Notes: a model not told the origin generated them from the sequence alone. A stretch of DNA of 49,732 nt from an uncultured Oscillospiraceae bacterium (GCA_947630785.1 CANRIW010000012.1:1-49732); one strand, 5' to 3'. Shown: positions 25,738-34,399, numbered from the stretch's first letter. Program-made: numbers and translations.

Positions 25738-26201
25738 TTCGCAGCCTCCTTTGCCTCTTCCACGTAGACCTTGACGCCCTCGATCCGCTGGACCTTGACC
25801 ATGGACCCCTTGGGGATGACCACGTCCCCGCTGCTGCGGGCGGTCCAGGCGATGCCGCCGATGATAACAGCGCCGATCCCCTTCACGTTGTCGATGGTCT
25901 CGGTGACCAGGGCCTCCGATCCGATGACCCGGTCGGCGTTGGTGGGTTCGGTCTTATTGTTCAGATATCTGGCCGCCAGCGGCCGCACCGCCAGCAGGCA
26001 CAGGATGCTCACCGCCAGAAACAGCACGATCTGGAGGATCAGCCCCCCGCCCAGCATGGCGGCGATCAGCGCGGCCAGCGCGCCGGCGGCGAACCAGATG
26101 GAGGTCAGCCCCACGGACACCGCCTCCCCCGCGGCGAACAGCAGCAGCAGGACCAGCCAGACGATCCTCTGGACCAATACAGCGTCCAAACCGGGCAGCA
26201 T
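25731..26201 (-). CDS. NfeD-like membrane protein
   Basis: 156 residues, the short NfeD form without a protease domain. It has three to four membrane helices (about 10-85) and a C-terminal OB-fold domain (about 95-150: GSEALVTETIDNVKGIGAVIIGGIAWTA). NfeD proteins partner with SPFH proteins at the membrane, and that gene follows directly. ATG 26201, with GGAG 9 nt before it, is chosen over the longer frame from 26243. Confidence 0.88.
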   Translation of the reverse strand: MLPGLDAVLVQRIVWLVLLLLFAAGEAVSVGLTSIWFAAGALAALIAAMLGGGLILQIVLFLAVSILCLLAVRPLAARYLNNKTEPTNADRVIGSEALVTETIDNVKGIGAVIIGGIAWTARSSGDVVIPKGSMVKVQRIEGVKVYVEEAKEAAKC

Positions 26202-26231
26202 ACGATCACGCTCCTTTCTATGACTATGTGC

Positions 26232-26240
26232 ATTATAGCA
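26232..26240 (-). promoter_or_regulatory. Extended -10 promoter of the nfeD-SPFH pair
   Basis: On the reverse strand, TGC-TATAAT (26240-26232), 30 nt before the nfeD start. The -35 is poor. Confidence 0.6.
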
Positions 26241-26281
26241 CAAAGGCCCGCAAATTGGAATACTTTTTTTGTAAAATTTTA

Positions 26282-26339
26282 TTGCAAATCCTGCCAGCTT
26301 CCATTATACTGTTGACAGGCAAAATATCTCCACTATTTT
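26282..26339 (+). promoter_or_regulatory. Tandem promoters of the RNA methyltransferase-lipid kinase operon
   Basis: First TTGCAA (26282-26287), N17, TATACT (26305-26310). Then TTGACA (26312-26317), N16, TATTTT (26334-26339). The second would leave almost no leader, so the first is more likely to be the main one. Confidence 0.6.
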
Positions 26340-26358
26340 TCCCCGGACGGTGCAGTTT

Positions 26359-27480
26359 ATGAACCAAACCCTTGATTTTGTGATCCCCGCCCTCATGGGC
26401 ACCGAGAGCTGCGTGGCCTATGAGCTGAAAAAGCTGGGCCTTGCCGATGTAAAAGCCGAGAATGGCCGGGTGCTGTGCGCCGGCTCCCTGGCCGACGTGC
26501 CCCGGATCGATCTGAACCTGCGCACCGGGGCCCGGCTGCTCATCGCTCTGGGCTCCTTCCCCGCCCGCTCCTTCGAGGAGCTGTTTGAGGGGGCCGCCGC
26601 CCTGCCCTGGGAGGACTACATCCCACGGGAGGGCCGCTTCCCGGTGAAGGGGTATTCCATCACCTCTCAGCTCCACTCGGTTCCCGCCTGCCAGTCCATC
26701 TTAAAAAAGGCGCTGGCCAGGCGGCTGGGTGAGGCCTACGGCCTGAACACCCTGCCGGAGACAGGGGCGCTGTACCAGGTGCAGTTCTCCATCCTGAAGG
26801 ACCAGGCCACCCTGATGCTGGACACCTCCGGGGACAGCCTCTACAAGCGGGGCTACCGGGCCCAGGGGGTGCTGGCCCCACTCCGGGAGACCCTGGCAGC
26901 GGCCCTGGTGTCCCTGTCCCGCTATAAGGGCAAGGACCCCTTCTGCGACCCTTTCTGCGGCTCGGGCACCATCCCCATCGAGGCGGCGCTGATCGCAAAG
27001 AACCGGGCCCCCGGCCTCAACCGGACCTTCGCCGCCCAGAAGTGGCGGCTCATCCCCGGGAAACTGTGGCAGGAGGCCGCCGATGAGGCCCGTGACAAGG
27101 AGTTCCACGGGACCTACGACATCTGGGGCGGGGACATCGACTCGGCGGCGGTGGAGCTGTCCCGGCACAACGCCAGGCTGGCCGGGGTGGAGGACACCGT
27201 CCGCTTTGAAGTCGCCGACGCCGCAAAGTTCCACCGGGACGAGCCCAAGGGCCGGGTGGTGACCAATCCCCCCTATGGAGAGCGGCTCATGGAGAAGAAA
27301 GAGGCGGAGGCGCTGTACCGCGCCTTCGGCAAAGCGGTGAAAAAGCTGCCGGCGGGCTGGCAGGTGGGGGTACTGTCCTCCCACACCGAGTTTGAGCGGA
27401 CCTTCGGCAGGCAGGCGGACAAAAAGCGGAAGCTCTACAACGGCATGCTCAAGTGCGACTACTTCATGTACGGAGTGTGA
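26359..27480 (+). CDS. THUMP-domain class I RNA methyltransferase (RlmL/YpsC type)
   Basis: 373 residues. An N-terminal ferredoxin-like and THUMP region (1-160) is followed by a SAM-dependent methyltransferase domain with FCDPFCGSGTIPIEAAL (about 195-212) and the catalytic NPPYGER near 310. The family makes N2-methylguanosine in 23S rRNA (G2445 in E. coli). ATG 26359 is chosen over GTG 26350 because the only purine-rich site, GGACGG, sits about 8 nt before it. It is followed 6 nt later by the lipid kinase gene. Confidence 0.9.
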   Translation: MNQTLDFVIPALMGTESCVAYELKKLGLADVKAENGRVLCAGSLADVPRIDLNLRTGARLLIALGSFPARSFEELFEGAAALPWEDYIPREGRFPVKGYSITSQLHSVPACQSILKKALARRLGEAYGLNTLPETGALYQVQFSILKDQATLMLDTSGDSLYKRGYRAQGVLAPLRETLAAALVSLSRYKGKDPFCDPFCGSGTIPIEAALIAKNRAPGLNRTFAAQKWRLIPGKLWQEAADEARDKEFHGTYDIWGGDIDSAAVELSRHNARLAGVEDTVRFEVADAAKFHRDEPKGRVVTNPPYGERLMEKKEAEALYRAFGKAVKKLPAGWQVGVLSSHTEFERTFGRQADKKRKLYNGMLKCDYFMYGV

Positions 27481-27486
27481 GAACAC

Positions 27487-28383
27487 ATGAGACATCTATT
27501 CATCATCAACCCCACCGCCGGCAAGGGCAGCCGGCAGGTAGATCTTGTGGCCGCCGTCAAGGCCCTCCCCTTTCCGGCGGAGATGGTCTACACCCAGAGG
27601 GCCGGGGACTGCGAGCGGCTGACCCAGGAAGCGGCGGGGACCGGGGAGCCGGTCCGTGTCTACGCCTGCGGCGGGGACGGCACCCTCAACGAGGCGGTGA
27701 ACGGCGCGGCGGGATACCCCAACGCCGCCGTCACCAACGTGCCCCTGGGCACCGGCAACGACTTTTTGAAGATCTTCGGGAAGGAAAACATCGCCCGGTT
27801 CAACGACCTGGCCGCTCTGGCCGCCGGCCCCCAGACCGCCATGGATCTCATCGACTGCAACGGCCGGCTGGGGGTGGACATCGTCTGTGTGGGGCTGGAC
27901 GCCCGGGTGGCCGCCGGGGTCCACAAGTACAAGTCCCTGCCCATGGTGGGGGGCATCGGGGCCTACATCCTGTCTTTGGGGGCCAACGTGTTCCAGGGAC
28001 TCAGCCAGCCCATGACGGTAGAGGCGGGAGACCTGCGCCATGAGGGGAAGACCGTCCTGGTGTGCGTGTGCAGCGGCCGGTACTACGGCGGCGGCTTCAT
28101 GCCCGTGGGGGACAATATGCCCGACGACGGCCTGCTGGAGACGCTTGTCATCCCCAAAGTCAGCTTCGCCACCTTTGCCCGGCTGGTGGGCAAATACGCC
28201 AAGGGCCGCTACCGGGACTACCCGGACAAGATCCTCTACCGGCAGGGGGCGGATGTGACCATCCGCTCGGAACAGGAGCTCACCGCCGTGGTAGACGGGG
28301 AGACCATGCGCGGCAAAGAGTTCTCCATCCGCCTGTCGGAAAAAAAGGTGAATTTCTTCTATCCGGCGAACGTACACTATTGA
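27487..28383 (+). CDS. Diacylglycerol/lipid kinase (YegS/DgkB family)
   Basis: 298 residues, full length for the family. It phosphorylates a lipid substrate such as diacylglycerol with ATP, recycling it for phospholipid synthesis. The nucleotide-binding motifs are INPTAGKGS near the N-terminus, CGGDGTLNEAVNG near 60, and PLGTGNDF. The C-terminal lobe is the usual beta-sandwich ending in VNFFYP. It is cotranscribed with the RNA methyltransferase. Confidence 0.92.
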   Translation: MRHLFIINPTAGKGSRQVDLVAAVKALPFPAEMVYTQRAGDCERLTQEAAGTGEPVRVYACGGDGTLNEAVNGAAGYPNAAVTNVPLGTGNDFLKIFGKENIARFNDLAALAAGPQTAMDLIDCNGRLGVDIVCVGLDARVAAGVHKYKSLPMVGGIGAYILSLGANVFQGLSQPMTVEAGDLRHEGKTVLVCVCSGRYYGGGFMPVGDNMPDDGLLETLVIPKVSFATFARLVGKYAKGRYRDYPDKILYRQGADVTIRSEQELTAVVDGETMRGKEFSIRLSEKKVNFFYPANVHY

Positions 28384-28491
28384 GACCTCCTTCCGTCCTG
28401 TGAGGAATGACGAATTTTAGCACTCCCCCGACCTGATTGTGAACGGAAAATGAATTTTTTGAGATCGGCCCCTGTTTTTTAAAAATAGGGG

Positions 28492-28520
28492 TTGATTTTT
28501 TCCTGCGATGGGGGTATTAT
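28492..28520 (+). promoter_or_regulatory. Promoter of groESL
   Basis: TTGATT (28492-28497), a 17-nt spacer and TATTAT (28515-28520). The CIRCE operator lies just downstream of the expected start site. Confidence 0.8.
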
Positions 28521-28531
28521 CTAAATCGTGG

Positions 28532-28558
28532 TTAGCACTCAGAGAAAAAGAGTGCTAA
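28532..28558 (+). promoter_or_regulatory. CIRCE element (HrcA operator)
   Basis: Perfect TTAGCACTC-N9-GAGTGCTAA. HrcA bound here represses groESL until heat or misfolding stress. hrcA itself is not in the window. Confidence 0.98.
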
Positions 28559-28606
28559 CCCACAAGTCTGTTTACAAACTATATTCTATATAAGGAGGAA
28601 CCCGTT

Positions 28607-28891
28607 ATGAATCTCAAGCCCCTGTCTGACCGCGTCATCCTCAAGGCCGTGGAGCCGGAGGAGACCACCAAGGGCGGCATCATCCTCACCTCCGCTTCCA
28701 AGGAGAAGCCCGAGATGGCCGAGGTCATCGCCGTGGGCCCCGGCGGCCTGGTGGACGGCAAGGAGGTCGTGATGACCGTGAAGGTGGGCGACAAGGTGCT
28801 CACCAGCAAGTATTCCGGCACCGAGGTCAAGCTGGACGGCCAGGAGTACACCATCGTGCGCCAGGGCGACATCTTGGCCATCGTCGAGTAA
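28607..28891 (+). CDS. groES: Co-chaperonin GroES
   Basis: 94 residues, the 10-kDa cap of the GroEL cage. It opens with LKPLSDRVILKAVEPEETTKGGIILT, which includes the mobile loop, and ends with the conserved REGDILAIVE-like sequence (RQGDILAIVE). AAGGAGG at 28592-28598 precedes the ATG. It is first in the heat-shock operon with groEL, 21 nt apart, under HrcA/CIRCE control. Confidence 0.98.
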   Translation: MNLKPLSDRVILKAVEPEETTKGGIILTSASKEKPEMAEVIAVGPGGLVDGKEVVMTVKVGDKVLTSKYSGTEVKLDGQEYTIVRQGDILAIVE

Positions 28892-28906
28892 TTGAATTGG
28901 AGGTAA

Positions 28907-30541
<1,635 letters not shown>

Positions 30542-30558
30542 TCCGCTGAGATATGTTC

Positions 30559-30588
30559 AAAGCCCCACGGCTCTCGCCGTGGGGCTTT
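30559..30588. terminator. Terminator of groESL
   Basis: A 13-bp perfect stem (30559-30571 with 30576-30588, loop TCTC) starts with AAA and ends with TTT, so it may also serve the convergent XRE gene ending at 30592. Confidence 0.9.
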
Positions 30589-30591
30589 GCT

Positions 30592-30813
30592 TTACTTCTT
30601 CGGATAGGGCTTCCGCACGTTGGTTCGGCCCAGCAGATAGTCGGTGCTGGTGCCGTAATATTCCGCCAGCTTGAGCAATGCCCAGACGGGGATCTCCCGG
30701 TCTCCCCTCTCATACCTCCCGTAGACGTTCCTGTTCATGTTCAGAAACTCGGCAATCTGGGCCTGGGACTTGTCTGCGTCCACCCGTAGGTCTTCCAAAC
30801 GCTGAAACTTCAT
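30592..30813 (-). CDS. Small XRE-family HTH regulator
   Basis: 73 residues, little more than one Cro/C1-type helix-turn-helix (DKSQAQIAEFLNMNRNVYGRYERGDREIPVWALLKLAEYYGTSTDYLLGR). This form is common as a repressor in plasmids, phages and small islands. It is divergent from a 57-residue ORF, with a 12-bp palindrome between them. AAGG lies upstream of ATG 30813. Target unknown, probably the divergent promoter. Confidence 0.88.
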   Translation of the reverse strand: MKFQRLEDLRVDADKSQAQIAEFLNMNRNVYGRYERGDREIPVWALLKLAEYYGTSTDYLLGRTNVRKPYPKK

Positions 30814-30848
30814 AGTGCATCACCTTCTGATATGATGCTACTATTTGG

Positions 30849-30883
30849 TTGCATTTCAGCGCGAATTGTGGTACCATATGGTA
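30849..30883 (+). promoter_or_regulatory. Possible promoter and palindromic operator before the 57-residue ORF
   Basis: TTGCAT (30849-30854), N17 and TACCAT (30872-30877). The -10 lies within a perfect palindrome, TACCATATGGTA (30872-30883), which could be the binding site of the divergent XRE protein. Confidence 0.5.
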
Positions 30884-30907
30884 TCCGATTTTTTGGAGGA
30901 AACTATC

Positions 30908-31081
30908 ATGCCCGACTACAAAGAGATATACCTGAAAATGATGCGGGCCTCGGAAAAGGCCCTTCGGCAGATGGAGGCGGCCTCCTCGGAGCTGATCGCC
31001 GCCCAGCGGGCGTGCGAGGAGCTGTACCTCTCCGCGCCGGAGCCGGAGCTGCGCGTACTGCCCACAGACCACGAGCCGTAG
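30908..31081 (+). CDS. Short helical protein of unknown function
   Basis: 57 residues with a good GGAGGA site before ATG 30908. The sequence is amphipathic and helical (KEIYLKMMRASEKALRQMEAA) and then acidic/Pro-rich. I do not recognise it. It ends 4 nt before the stop codon of the convergent mini-sigma gene. The longer frame from 30845 would start upstream of the likely promoter and is not used. Confidence 0.6.
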   Translation: MPDYKEIYLKMMRASEKALRQMEAASSELIAAQRACEELYLSAPEPELRVLPTDHEP

Positions 31082-31085
31082 GGCC

Positions 31086-31403
31086 TCAGCTGTTGGCCTG
31101 CTCCAGCAGGTTGGCGGCCCCGTAGCGCAGACAGCGGTACAGCCGCTTCCGCCCCCGCTTCAGCGTCCTGGACACGGTGGACTTGTTCACACCCTTTTCG
31201 TTGGCGATGGCCTCCATGGTCATCTGCTTGCCATAGTAGAGCATCATGTACTCCCGCTGCTTTTCGGTGATGTCGTGGCGCAGGGCGTGGGTCAGGTTGC
31301 GCTTCAGCCGGTTGATGGTGTCCCGATTGTCGTCGGCCATCAGCTGGGTGTAGACGGCCAGGTCCACCATGCCGAAGGTGTTGTCATAGGATATGGTGCG
31401 CAT
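31086..31403 (-). CDS. Sigma-70 region 4-like HTH protein (mini-sigma)
   Basis: 105 residues. After a variable N-terminus (1-45) comes one sigma region-4-type helix-turn-helix (LTHALRHDITEKQREYMMLYYGKQMTMEAIANEKGVNKSTVSRTLKRGRKRL). It lacks region 2, so it cannot act as a normal sigma factor by itself. Similar short proteins occur in clostridial mobile elements and late-gene activators. AGGAGG precedes ATG 31403. It is the last gene of a three-gene cassette, 3 nt after the 92-residue gene. Confidence 0.8.
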   Translation of the reverse strand: MRTISYDNTFGMVDLAVYTQLMADDNRDTINRLKRNLTHALRHDITEKQREYMMLYYGKQMTMEAIANEKGVNKSTVSRTLKRGRKRLYRCLRYGAANLLEQANS

Positions 31404-31406
31404 CGG

Positions 31407-31685
31407 TCATTTCCTCCTTCTGTGATCCATGGGGTACAGAGATCTGATCCCCGGCACCGGGGCCCTGTCCCGGCGGGGGGTAAATTTCACATAGTAGCGC
31501 TCCAGATGCCGGGCCACCGCCCGGGTCTCCCGGTACATGGCCCGCAGAGGGCGGATGCGGCCCTCCAGCAGATTCCGGCGGCCCTCGTCGGGCTCCTCCC
31601 TCTTCTCCCGCTCCAGGGCGGAGATGCGGCCCCACAGCAGATCCGCTGACCGGGCGTATTCGATGGACAGTTCATACAATGTCAT
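31407..31685 (-). CDS. Helical protein of unknown function
   Basis: 92 residues, mostly charged helices (YELSIEYARSADLLWGRISALEREKREE) and a basic C-terminus. No family recognised. Its ATG overlaps the stop of the zinc-ribbon gene (ATGA), and it ends 3 nt before the mini-sigma start, so the three are co-translated. A role as a partner of the sigma-like protein is only inferred. Confidence 0.7.
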   Translation of the reverse strand: MTLYELSIEYARSADLLWGRISALEREKREEPDEGRRNLLEGRIRPLRAMYRETRAVARHLERYYVKFTPRRDRAPVPGIRSLYPMDHRRRK

Positions 31686-31906
31686 GGTTCCTCGTTTCCG
31701 CCTCCCGGCCTCCGCTTCACCCGGCGGCGCCGGCAGGCAAAATAGATCCGGGCATAGCGGCCCAGACAGTCCTCGCAGACCGTCCTGCCGTCCAGCTCAA
31801 AGTAGGAGTCCCCCGGATAGAGCTCCCCCCGGCACATAGCGCAGGTCAGCCCCCGCGCCTGTCTGATGTTCCAATGTTTCGCCGTTTTTCTCCCTCCATT
31901 TTTCAT
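31682..31906 (-). CDS. Zinc-ribbon protein of unknown function
   Basis: 74 residues. Two CxxC pairs, CAMC and CEDC, are separated by about 20 residues, a likely structural zinc site, and the C-terminus is very basic (CRRRRVKRRPGGG). The start is uncertain: ATG 31906 has only a weak purine stretch, and the frame runs on upstream through the tRNA genes, which is certainly not coding. It is first of the cassette with the 92-residue and mini-sigma genes. Confidence 0.6.
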   Translation of the reverse strand: MKNGGRKTAKHWNIRQARGLTCAMCRGELYPGDSYFELDGRTVCEDCLGRYARIYFACRRRRVKRRPGGGNEEP

Positions 31907-31927
31907 TCCATCCCAAGAAAAAAACTG

Positions 31928-31956
31928 TTGACAAGCCCCACCTCCGTTGGTATAAT
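31928..31956 (+). promoter_or_regulatory. Consensus promoter of the tRNA-Thr/tRNA-Tyr operon
   Basis: TTGACA (31928-31933), a 17-nt spacer and TATAAT (31951-31956), both perfect. The -10 sits in the small palindrome GGTATAATACC, so a weaker reverse promoter (TTCACG-N18-TATTAT) may overlap it and serve the zinc-ribbon cassette. Confidence 0.9.
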
Positions 31957-31989
31957 ACCTGATGTTGTGAGCAAGCGTGAAGGCACCAT

Positions 31990-32065
31990 GCTGGTGTAGC
32001 TCAGCCGGTAGAGCAGCTGATTTGTAATCAGCAGGTCGGGGGTTCGAATCCGTCCACCAGCTCCA
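31990..32065 (+). tRNA. tRNA-Thr (anticodon TGT)
   Basis: 76 nt including an encoded CCA. The acceptor stem is GCTGGTG/CACCAGC. The anticodon arm GCTGA-TTTGTAA-TCAGC carries TGT. The T arm contains GGTTCGAATCC. First gene of a two-tRNA transcript. Confidence 0.97.
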
Positions 32066-32087
32066 CCTCTTCACCCCAACTGAATAC

Positions 32088-32172
32088 GGAGGAGTACCCA
32101 AGTGGCCAAAGGGGGCAGACTGTAAATCTGTTAGCTTCGCTTTCGGTGGTTCGAATCCACCCTCCTCCACCA
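32088..32172 (+). tRNA. tRNA-Tyr (anticodon GTA)
   Basis: 85 nt with encoded CCA. The acceptor stem is GGAGGAG/CTCCTCC, the anticodon arm is CAGA-CTGTAAA-TCTG with GTA, and it has the long variable arm of bacterial tRNA-Tyr and the T arm GGTGG-TTCGAAT-CCACC. It is 22 nt after tRNA-Thr. Confidence 0.97.
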
Positions 32173-32213
32173 CGTCGTCGCGGACTGCTTATCGTTCGCG
32201 ACGGCGTTTTTTT
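32173..32213 (+). terminator. Terminator of the tRNA operon
   Basis: A 13-bp stem with two G-T pairs (32173-32185 with 32194-32206) followed by seven T residues, directly after the CCA of tRNA-Tyr. Confidence 0.92.
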
Positions 32214-32220
32214 AGGACGG

Positions 32221-32361
32221 AGAAAATCCCCCGCCTCGCTACGCTCGGCACCCCCTTTTGTGAAAGGGGGCTGGTACGGAATTCGCACCCGTCGCAGGGT
32301 ACGTACCAAGCTCCCTTCGCAAAGGGAGCTGGCACGGCGAAGCCGTGACTGAGGGTTTTCC
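32221..32361 (-). repeat. Palindromic dispersed repeat, copy A2
   Basis: About 140 bp, the reverse-orientation partner of the repeat at 13725-13923: it begins GAGAAAATCCCCCGCCTCGCT-like sequence and ends GTGACTGAGGGTTTTCC. It lacks the internal block of copy A1. One hairpin has different bases from A1 but keeps its pairing. No ORF. Confidence 0.85.
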
Positions 32362-32368
32362 TTACTTT

Positions 32369-32377
32369 CCCCTCCGC
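32369..32377 (-). promoter_or_regulatory. Orphan ribosome binding site
   Basis: GCGGAGGGG on the reverse strand, downstream of the SOS-type promoter at 32409-32437. No ATG, GTG or TTG follows at a usable distance; the repeat A2 begins 8 nt later. Confidence 0.5.
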
Positions 32378-32383
32378 AAACTA

Positions 32384-32395
32384 GAACGCTTGTTC
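32384..32395. promoter_or_regulatory. LexA-box-like dyad
   Basis: GAAC-GCTT-GTTC, close to the Firmicute LexA consensus GAACRNRYGTTY with one mismatch. It lies just downstream of the expected start of the leftward promoter. Confidence 0.65.
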
Positions 32396-32408
32396 TGTTT
32401 ACTCCCAT

Positions 32409-32437
32409 ACCATACCACTCGAACAAACGTTCGTCAA
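32409..32437 (-). promoter_or_regulatory. SOS-type promoter with LexA box and no gene behind it
   Basis: On the reverse strand, TTGACG (32437-32432), N17 and TATGGT (32414-32409). A perfect LexA box, CGAAC-AAAC-GTTCG (32420-32433), occupies the -35 and spacer. In the stretch 32438-32563 I see no other feature. Confidence 0.75.
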
Positions 32438-32563
32438 CCCTTTCTCCCCGATTTTTCCACTCAAACTTTTGGAAACCGCCCCAAAAACCGGACAGCCCCT
32501 CCCCTCCTGTTGCACGCCGCCCCACCCGGGCCCGCTGTTTACAAATGATTTACAGTCTCGGGG

Positions 32564-32593
32564 TTGACCTGTCCCTCCGCCGGGGGGTAAAAT
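32564..32593 (+). promoter_or_regulatory. Promoter of the alpha/beta hydrolase gene
   Basis: TTGACC (32564-32569), an 18-nt spacer and TAAAAT (32588-32593), 50 nt before the start codon. Confidence 0.75.
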
Positions 32594-32642
32594 GGAGGCA
32601 GAAAAAAAGCGCCGCCCGCGGGCGGCGCCGAGGAGGATCGCC

Positions 32643-33605
32643 ATGAAAAAGAGCGCCATGTACGGGCTGGTGGGCCTGGCCGCGGCTGTGGCGGGAGCCG
32701 TTGGCGGCAATCACGCCCTGGGCAATTATCTCTACGAACAGGTCAACCATCCGCCTCTCCGCGCGCCCGAGACAGAGGACGTCAACCCCATCCAGCAGGA
32801 GGGCCGGCTGTGGGCCCGCGGCATGGATGGCTTTGAGGAGGCCACGCTTACCGCCACCGATCAGGTAAGGCTGTGGGCGGCGGTCCGCCGCGCCGGCGAT
32901 CCCGGCGAGCACCGCTGGGCCGTCTGCGTCCACGGCTATTCCGACACCTATGAGGCCATGGGCGCCCAGGGCCTCTGGTACCACAGCCACGGCTGGAATG
33001 TGCTCATGCCCGATCAACGGGCCCATGGCCGCAGCGGCGGCAAGTGCATCGGCTGGGGCTACCTGGAACGGCTGGATATGCTGGGCTGGATCAACTGGAT
33101 CCTCCGGCGTGACACCGAGGCGGAGATCGTCCTCCACGGGGCGTCCATGGGCGGGGCCACCGTGCTGATGGTCACCGGAGGGCCGGTCCCCCGGCAACTG
33201 AGAGCGGTGATCTCCGACTGCTCCTACACCTCCTTCGAGGAGGAGGCCAAACACGTCATCAAGAACCACGCGGAGACCCTGGCCCCCGATATGTCCCTCC
33301 CCGTTCCGGCGGGCCTGCTGTTCTCCGCCCTTCGAAGGGCCACGCTCCGGCGCGCTGACGGCTTCGACCTGCGGGACGCCGCCCCCGTCGAGGCGGTGCG
33401 TCAGTCCAAGACCCCCACCCTGTTCATCCACGGCGTAGAGGACGACTTCGTCCCCGCCCCCATGATGGGCAGGCTTTATCAGGCGGCCGCCTGCCCCAAA
33501 CGCTTCCTGTGGGTGCCGGGGGCCGGCCATGTGGCCTCGGCGGGCACCGACCCGGAGCTGTACTGGTCCGCGGTAGACGAGTTTTTACAGGAATACATAC
33601 ATTAA
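32643..33605 (+). CDS. Membrane-anchored alpha/beta hydrolase
   Basis: 320 residues. A single N-terminal hydrophobic segment (about 6-24) precedes an alpha/beta hydrolase fold. The oxyanion region is CVHGYSDT, the nucleophile elbow is HGASMGG, the acid is in HGVEDDFVP and the histidine in GAGHVAS. It resembles the YqkD/DUF1749-like hydrolases of Firmicutes with unknown substrates. ATG 32643 has GAGGAGG before it; an upstream ATG at 32592 lies inside the promoter. Monocistronic with its own terminator. Confidence 0.9.
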   Translation: MKKSAMYGLVGLAAAVAGAVGGNHALGNYLYEQVNHPPLRAPETEDVNPIQQEGRLWARGMDGFEEATLTATDQVRLWAAVRRAGDPGEHRWAVCVHGYSDTYEAMGAQGLWYHSHGWNVLMPDQRAHGRSGGKCIGWGYLERLDMLGWINWILRRDTEAEIVLHGASMGGATVLMVTGGPVPRQLRAVISDCSYTSFEEEAKHVIKNHAETLAPDMSLPVPAGLLFSALRRATLRRADGFDLRDAAPVEAVRQSKTPTLFIHGVEDDFVPAPMMGRLYQAAACPKRFLWVPGAGHVASAGTDPELYWSAVDEFLQEYIH

Positions 33606-33612
33606 GGGCAAA

Positions 33613-33659
33613 GAAAATCCCCCGTCATTTGTTTTGCAGATGACGGGGGTTTTCTTTTT
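33613..33659. terminator. Bidirectional terminator
   Basis: A long stem (33613-33631 with 33637-33654, one bulge and one G-T pair) is bracketed by A-rich and T-rich runs, between the convergent hydrolase and ThyX-like genes. Confidence 0.9.
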
Positions 33660-33662
33660 ACT

Positions 33663-34292
33663 CTATTCGCCCTTCCCGCAGGCGCCGATGAGCTCTCTGG
33701 CGTAGGGCAGCTCCATAATGGCATCGCAGAGGGTGTGCCACTCGTCCAGCTTGTGGTTCCGCCGGGCGTAGTAGATGTTGGCCAGTACCTCGTAGTTCAG
33801 GGTGACGGTGCGCATCTGGTCATAGCTGGAGGGCAGCAGCTGGATGAGATCGTACCAGTCCGCCTTGTCCTTCCCCTCCACATAACGAAGGCGGACCGTC
33901 TCCAGATAGGCCACGTACTTCCCGAACTCCGCCAGGGAGGCGGCCGTCAGGTGGTCGGTGGAGAAGTCGGCCAGCTCGAAGGGCTTGGCGTGGATCTTGT
34001 GCATGGTGGAGGTGGAGTTGGCCACGGTGCCCACCTTATAGGTGTCGAACTCCTTCCACCAGTACATGGGGGCGGTGATGTCCATGGACACCAGGATCTG
34101 CCGGAGGAACTTCCGGTGATCCGTCCCGGCGGAGCACAGCCGCAGGGCCAGGGACAGGTCGTTTTCCCCCAGCACGAACCGGCCCTCCCCGTCGTAATAG
34201 CTGTCCATCCTGGCCCAGCTGTTCATGGGGTTTCTGGCCCCCCGGATGGCGTTCTCAAAATTCATCACGCAGATATGCTCCACCTTCAGCAT
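33663..34292 (-). CDS. ThyX-like protein lacking the RHRxxS motif
   Basis: 209 residues. Segments such as LSLALRLCSAGTDHRKFLRQILVSMDITAPMYWWKEFDTYK and VANSTSTMHKI resemble the arrangement in flavin-dependent thymidylate synthase (ThyX). However, the diagnostic RHRxxSxNExSxR signature is absent; WWKEFDTYKVGTVANSTS stands in its place. Such divergent proteins are found in Clostridia and phages, usually as hypothetical proteins. It may bind nucleotide without being a thymidylate synthase. The family link is from memory of the pattern and is tentative. GCGAGG precedes ATG 34292. Confidence 0.6.
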   Translation of the reverse strand: MLKVEHICVMNFENAIRGARNPMNSWARMDSYYDGEGRFVLGENDLSLALRLCSAGTDHRKFLRQILVSMDITAPMYWWKEFDTYKVGTVANSTSTMHKIHAKPFELADFSTDHLTAASLAEFGKYVAYLETVRLRYVEGKDKADWYDLIQLLPSSYDQMRTVTLNYEVLANIYYARRNHKLDEWHTLCDAIMELPYARELIGACGKGE

Positions 34293-34399
34293 AGTCCTCG
34301 CCCCTTCCCTCATTTTCTCCATCATAACAGAAAATCTTCCCATCTTCAAGGGAAAAGTGTCCGCAAAGCAACGGCCCGGGAAACCTGTCCCGCGCTGAC

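Noticed and set aside
28465-28492. Imperfect CCCCTGTTTTTT/AAAAATAGGGG palindrome before groESL
   Set aside because: It could be a weak terminator of the lipid kinase gene, but the mismatched A/T-rich stem and lack of a separate T-run make this too uncertain to list.
32028-32525. 165-codon reverse frame
   Set aside because: Passes antisense through both tRNA genes and repeat A2, with text typical of translated tRNA/repeat DNA.
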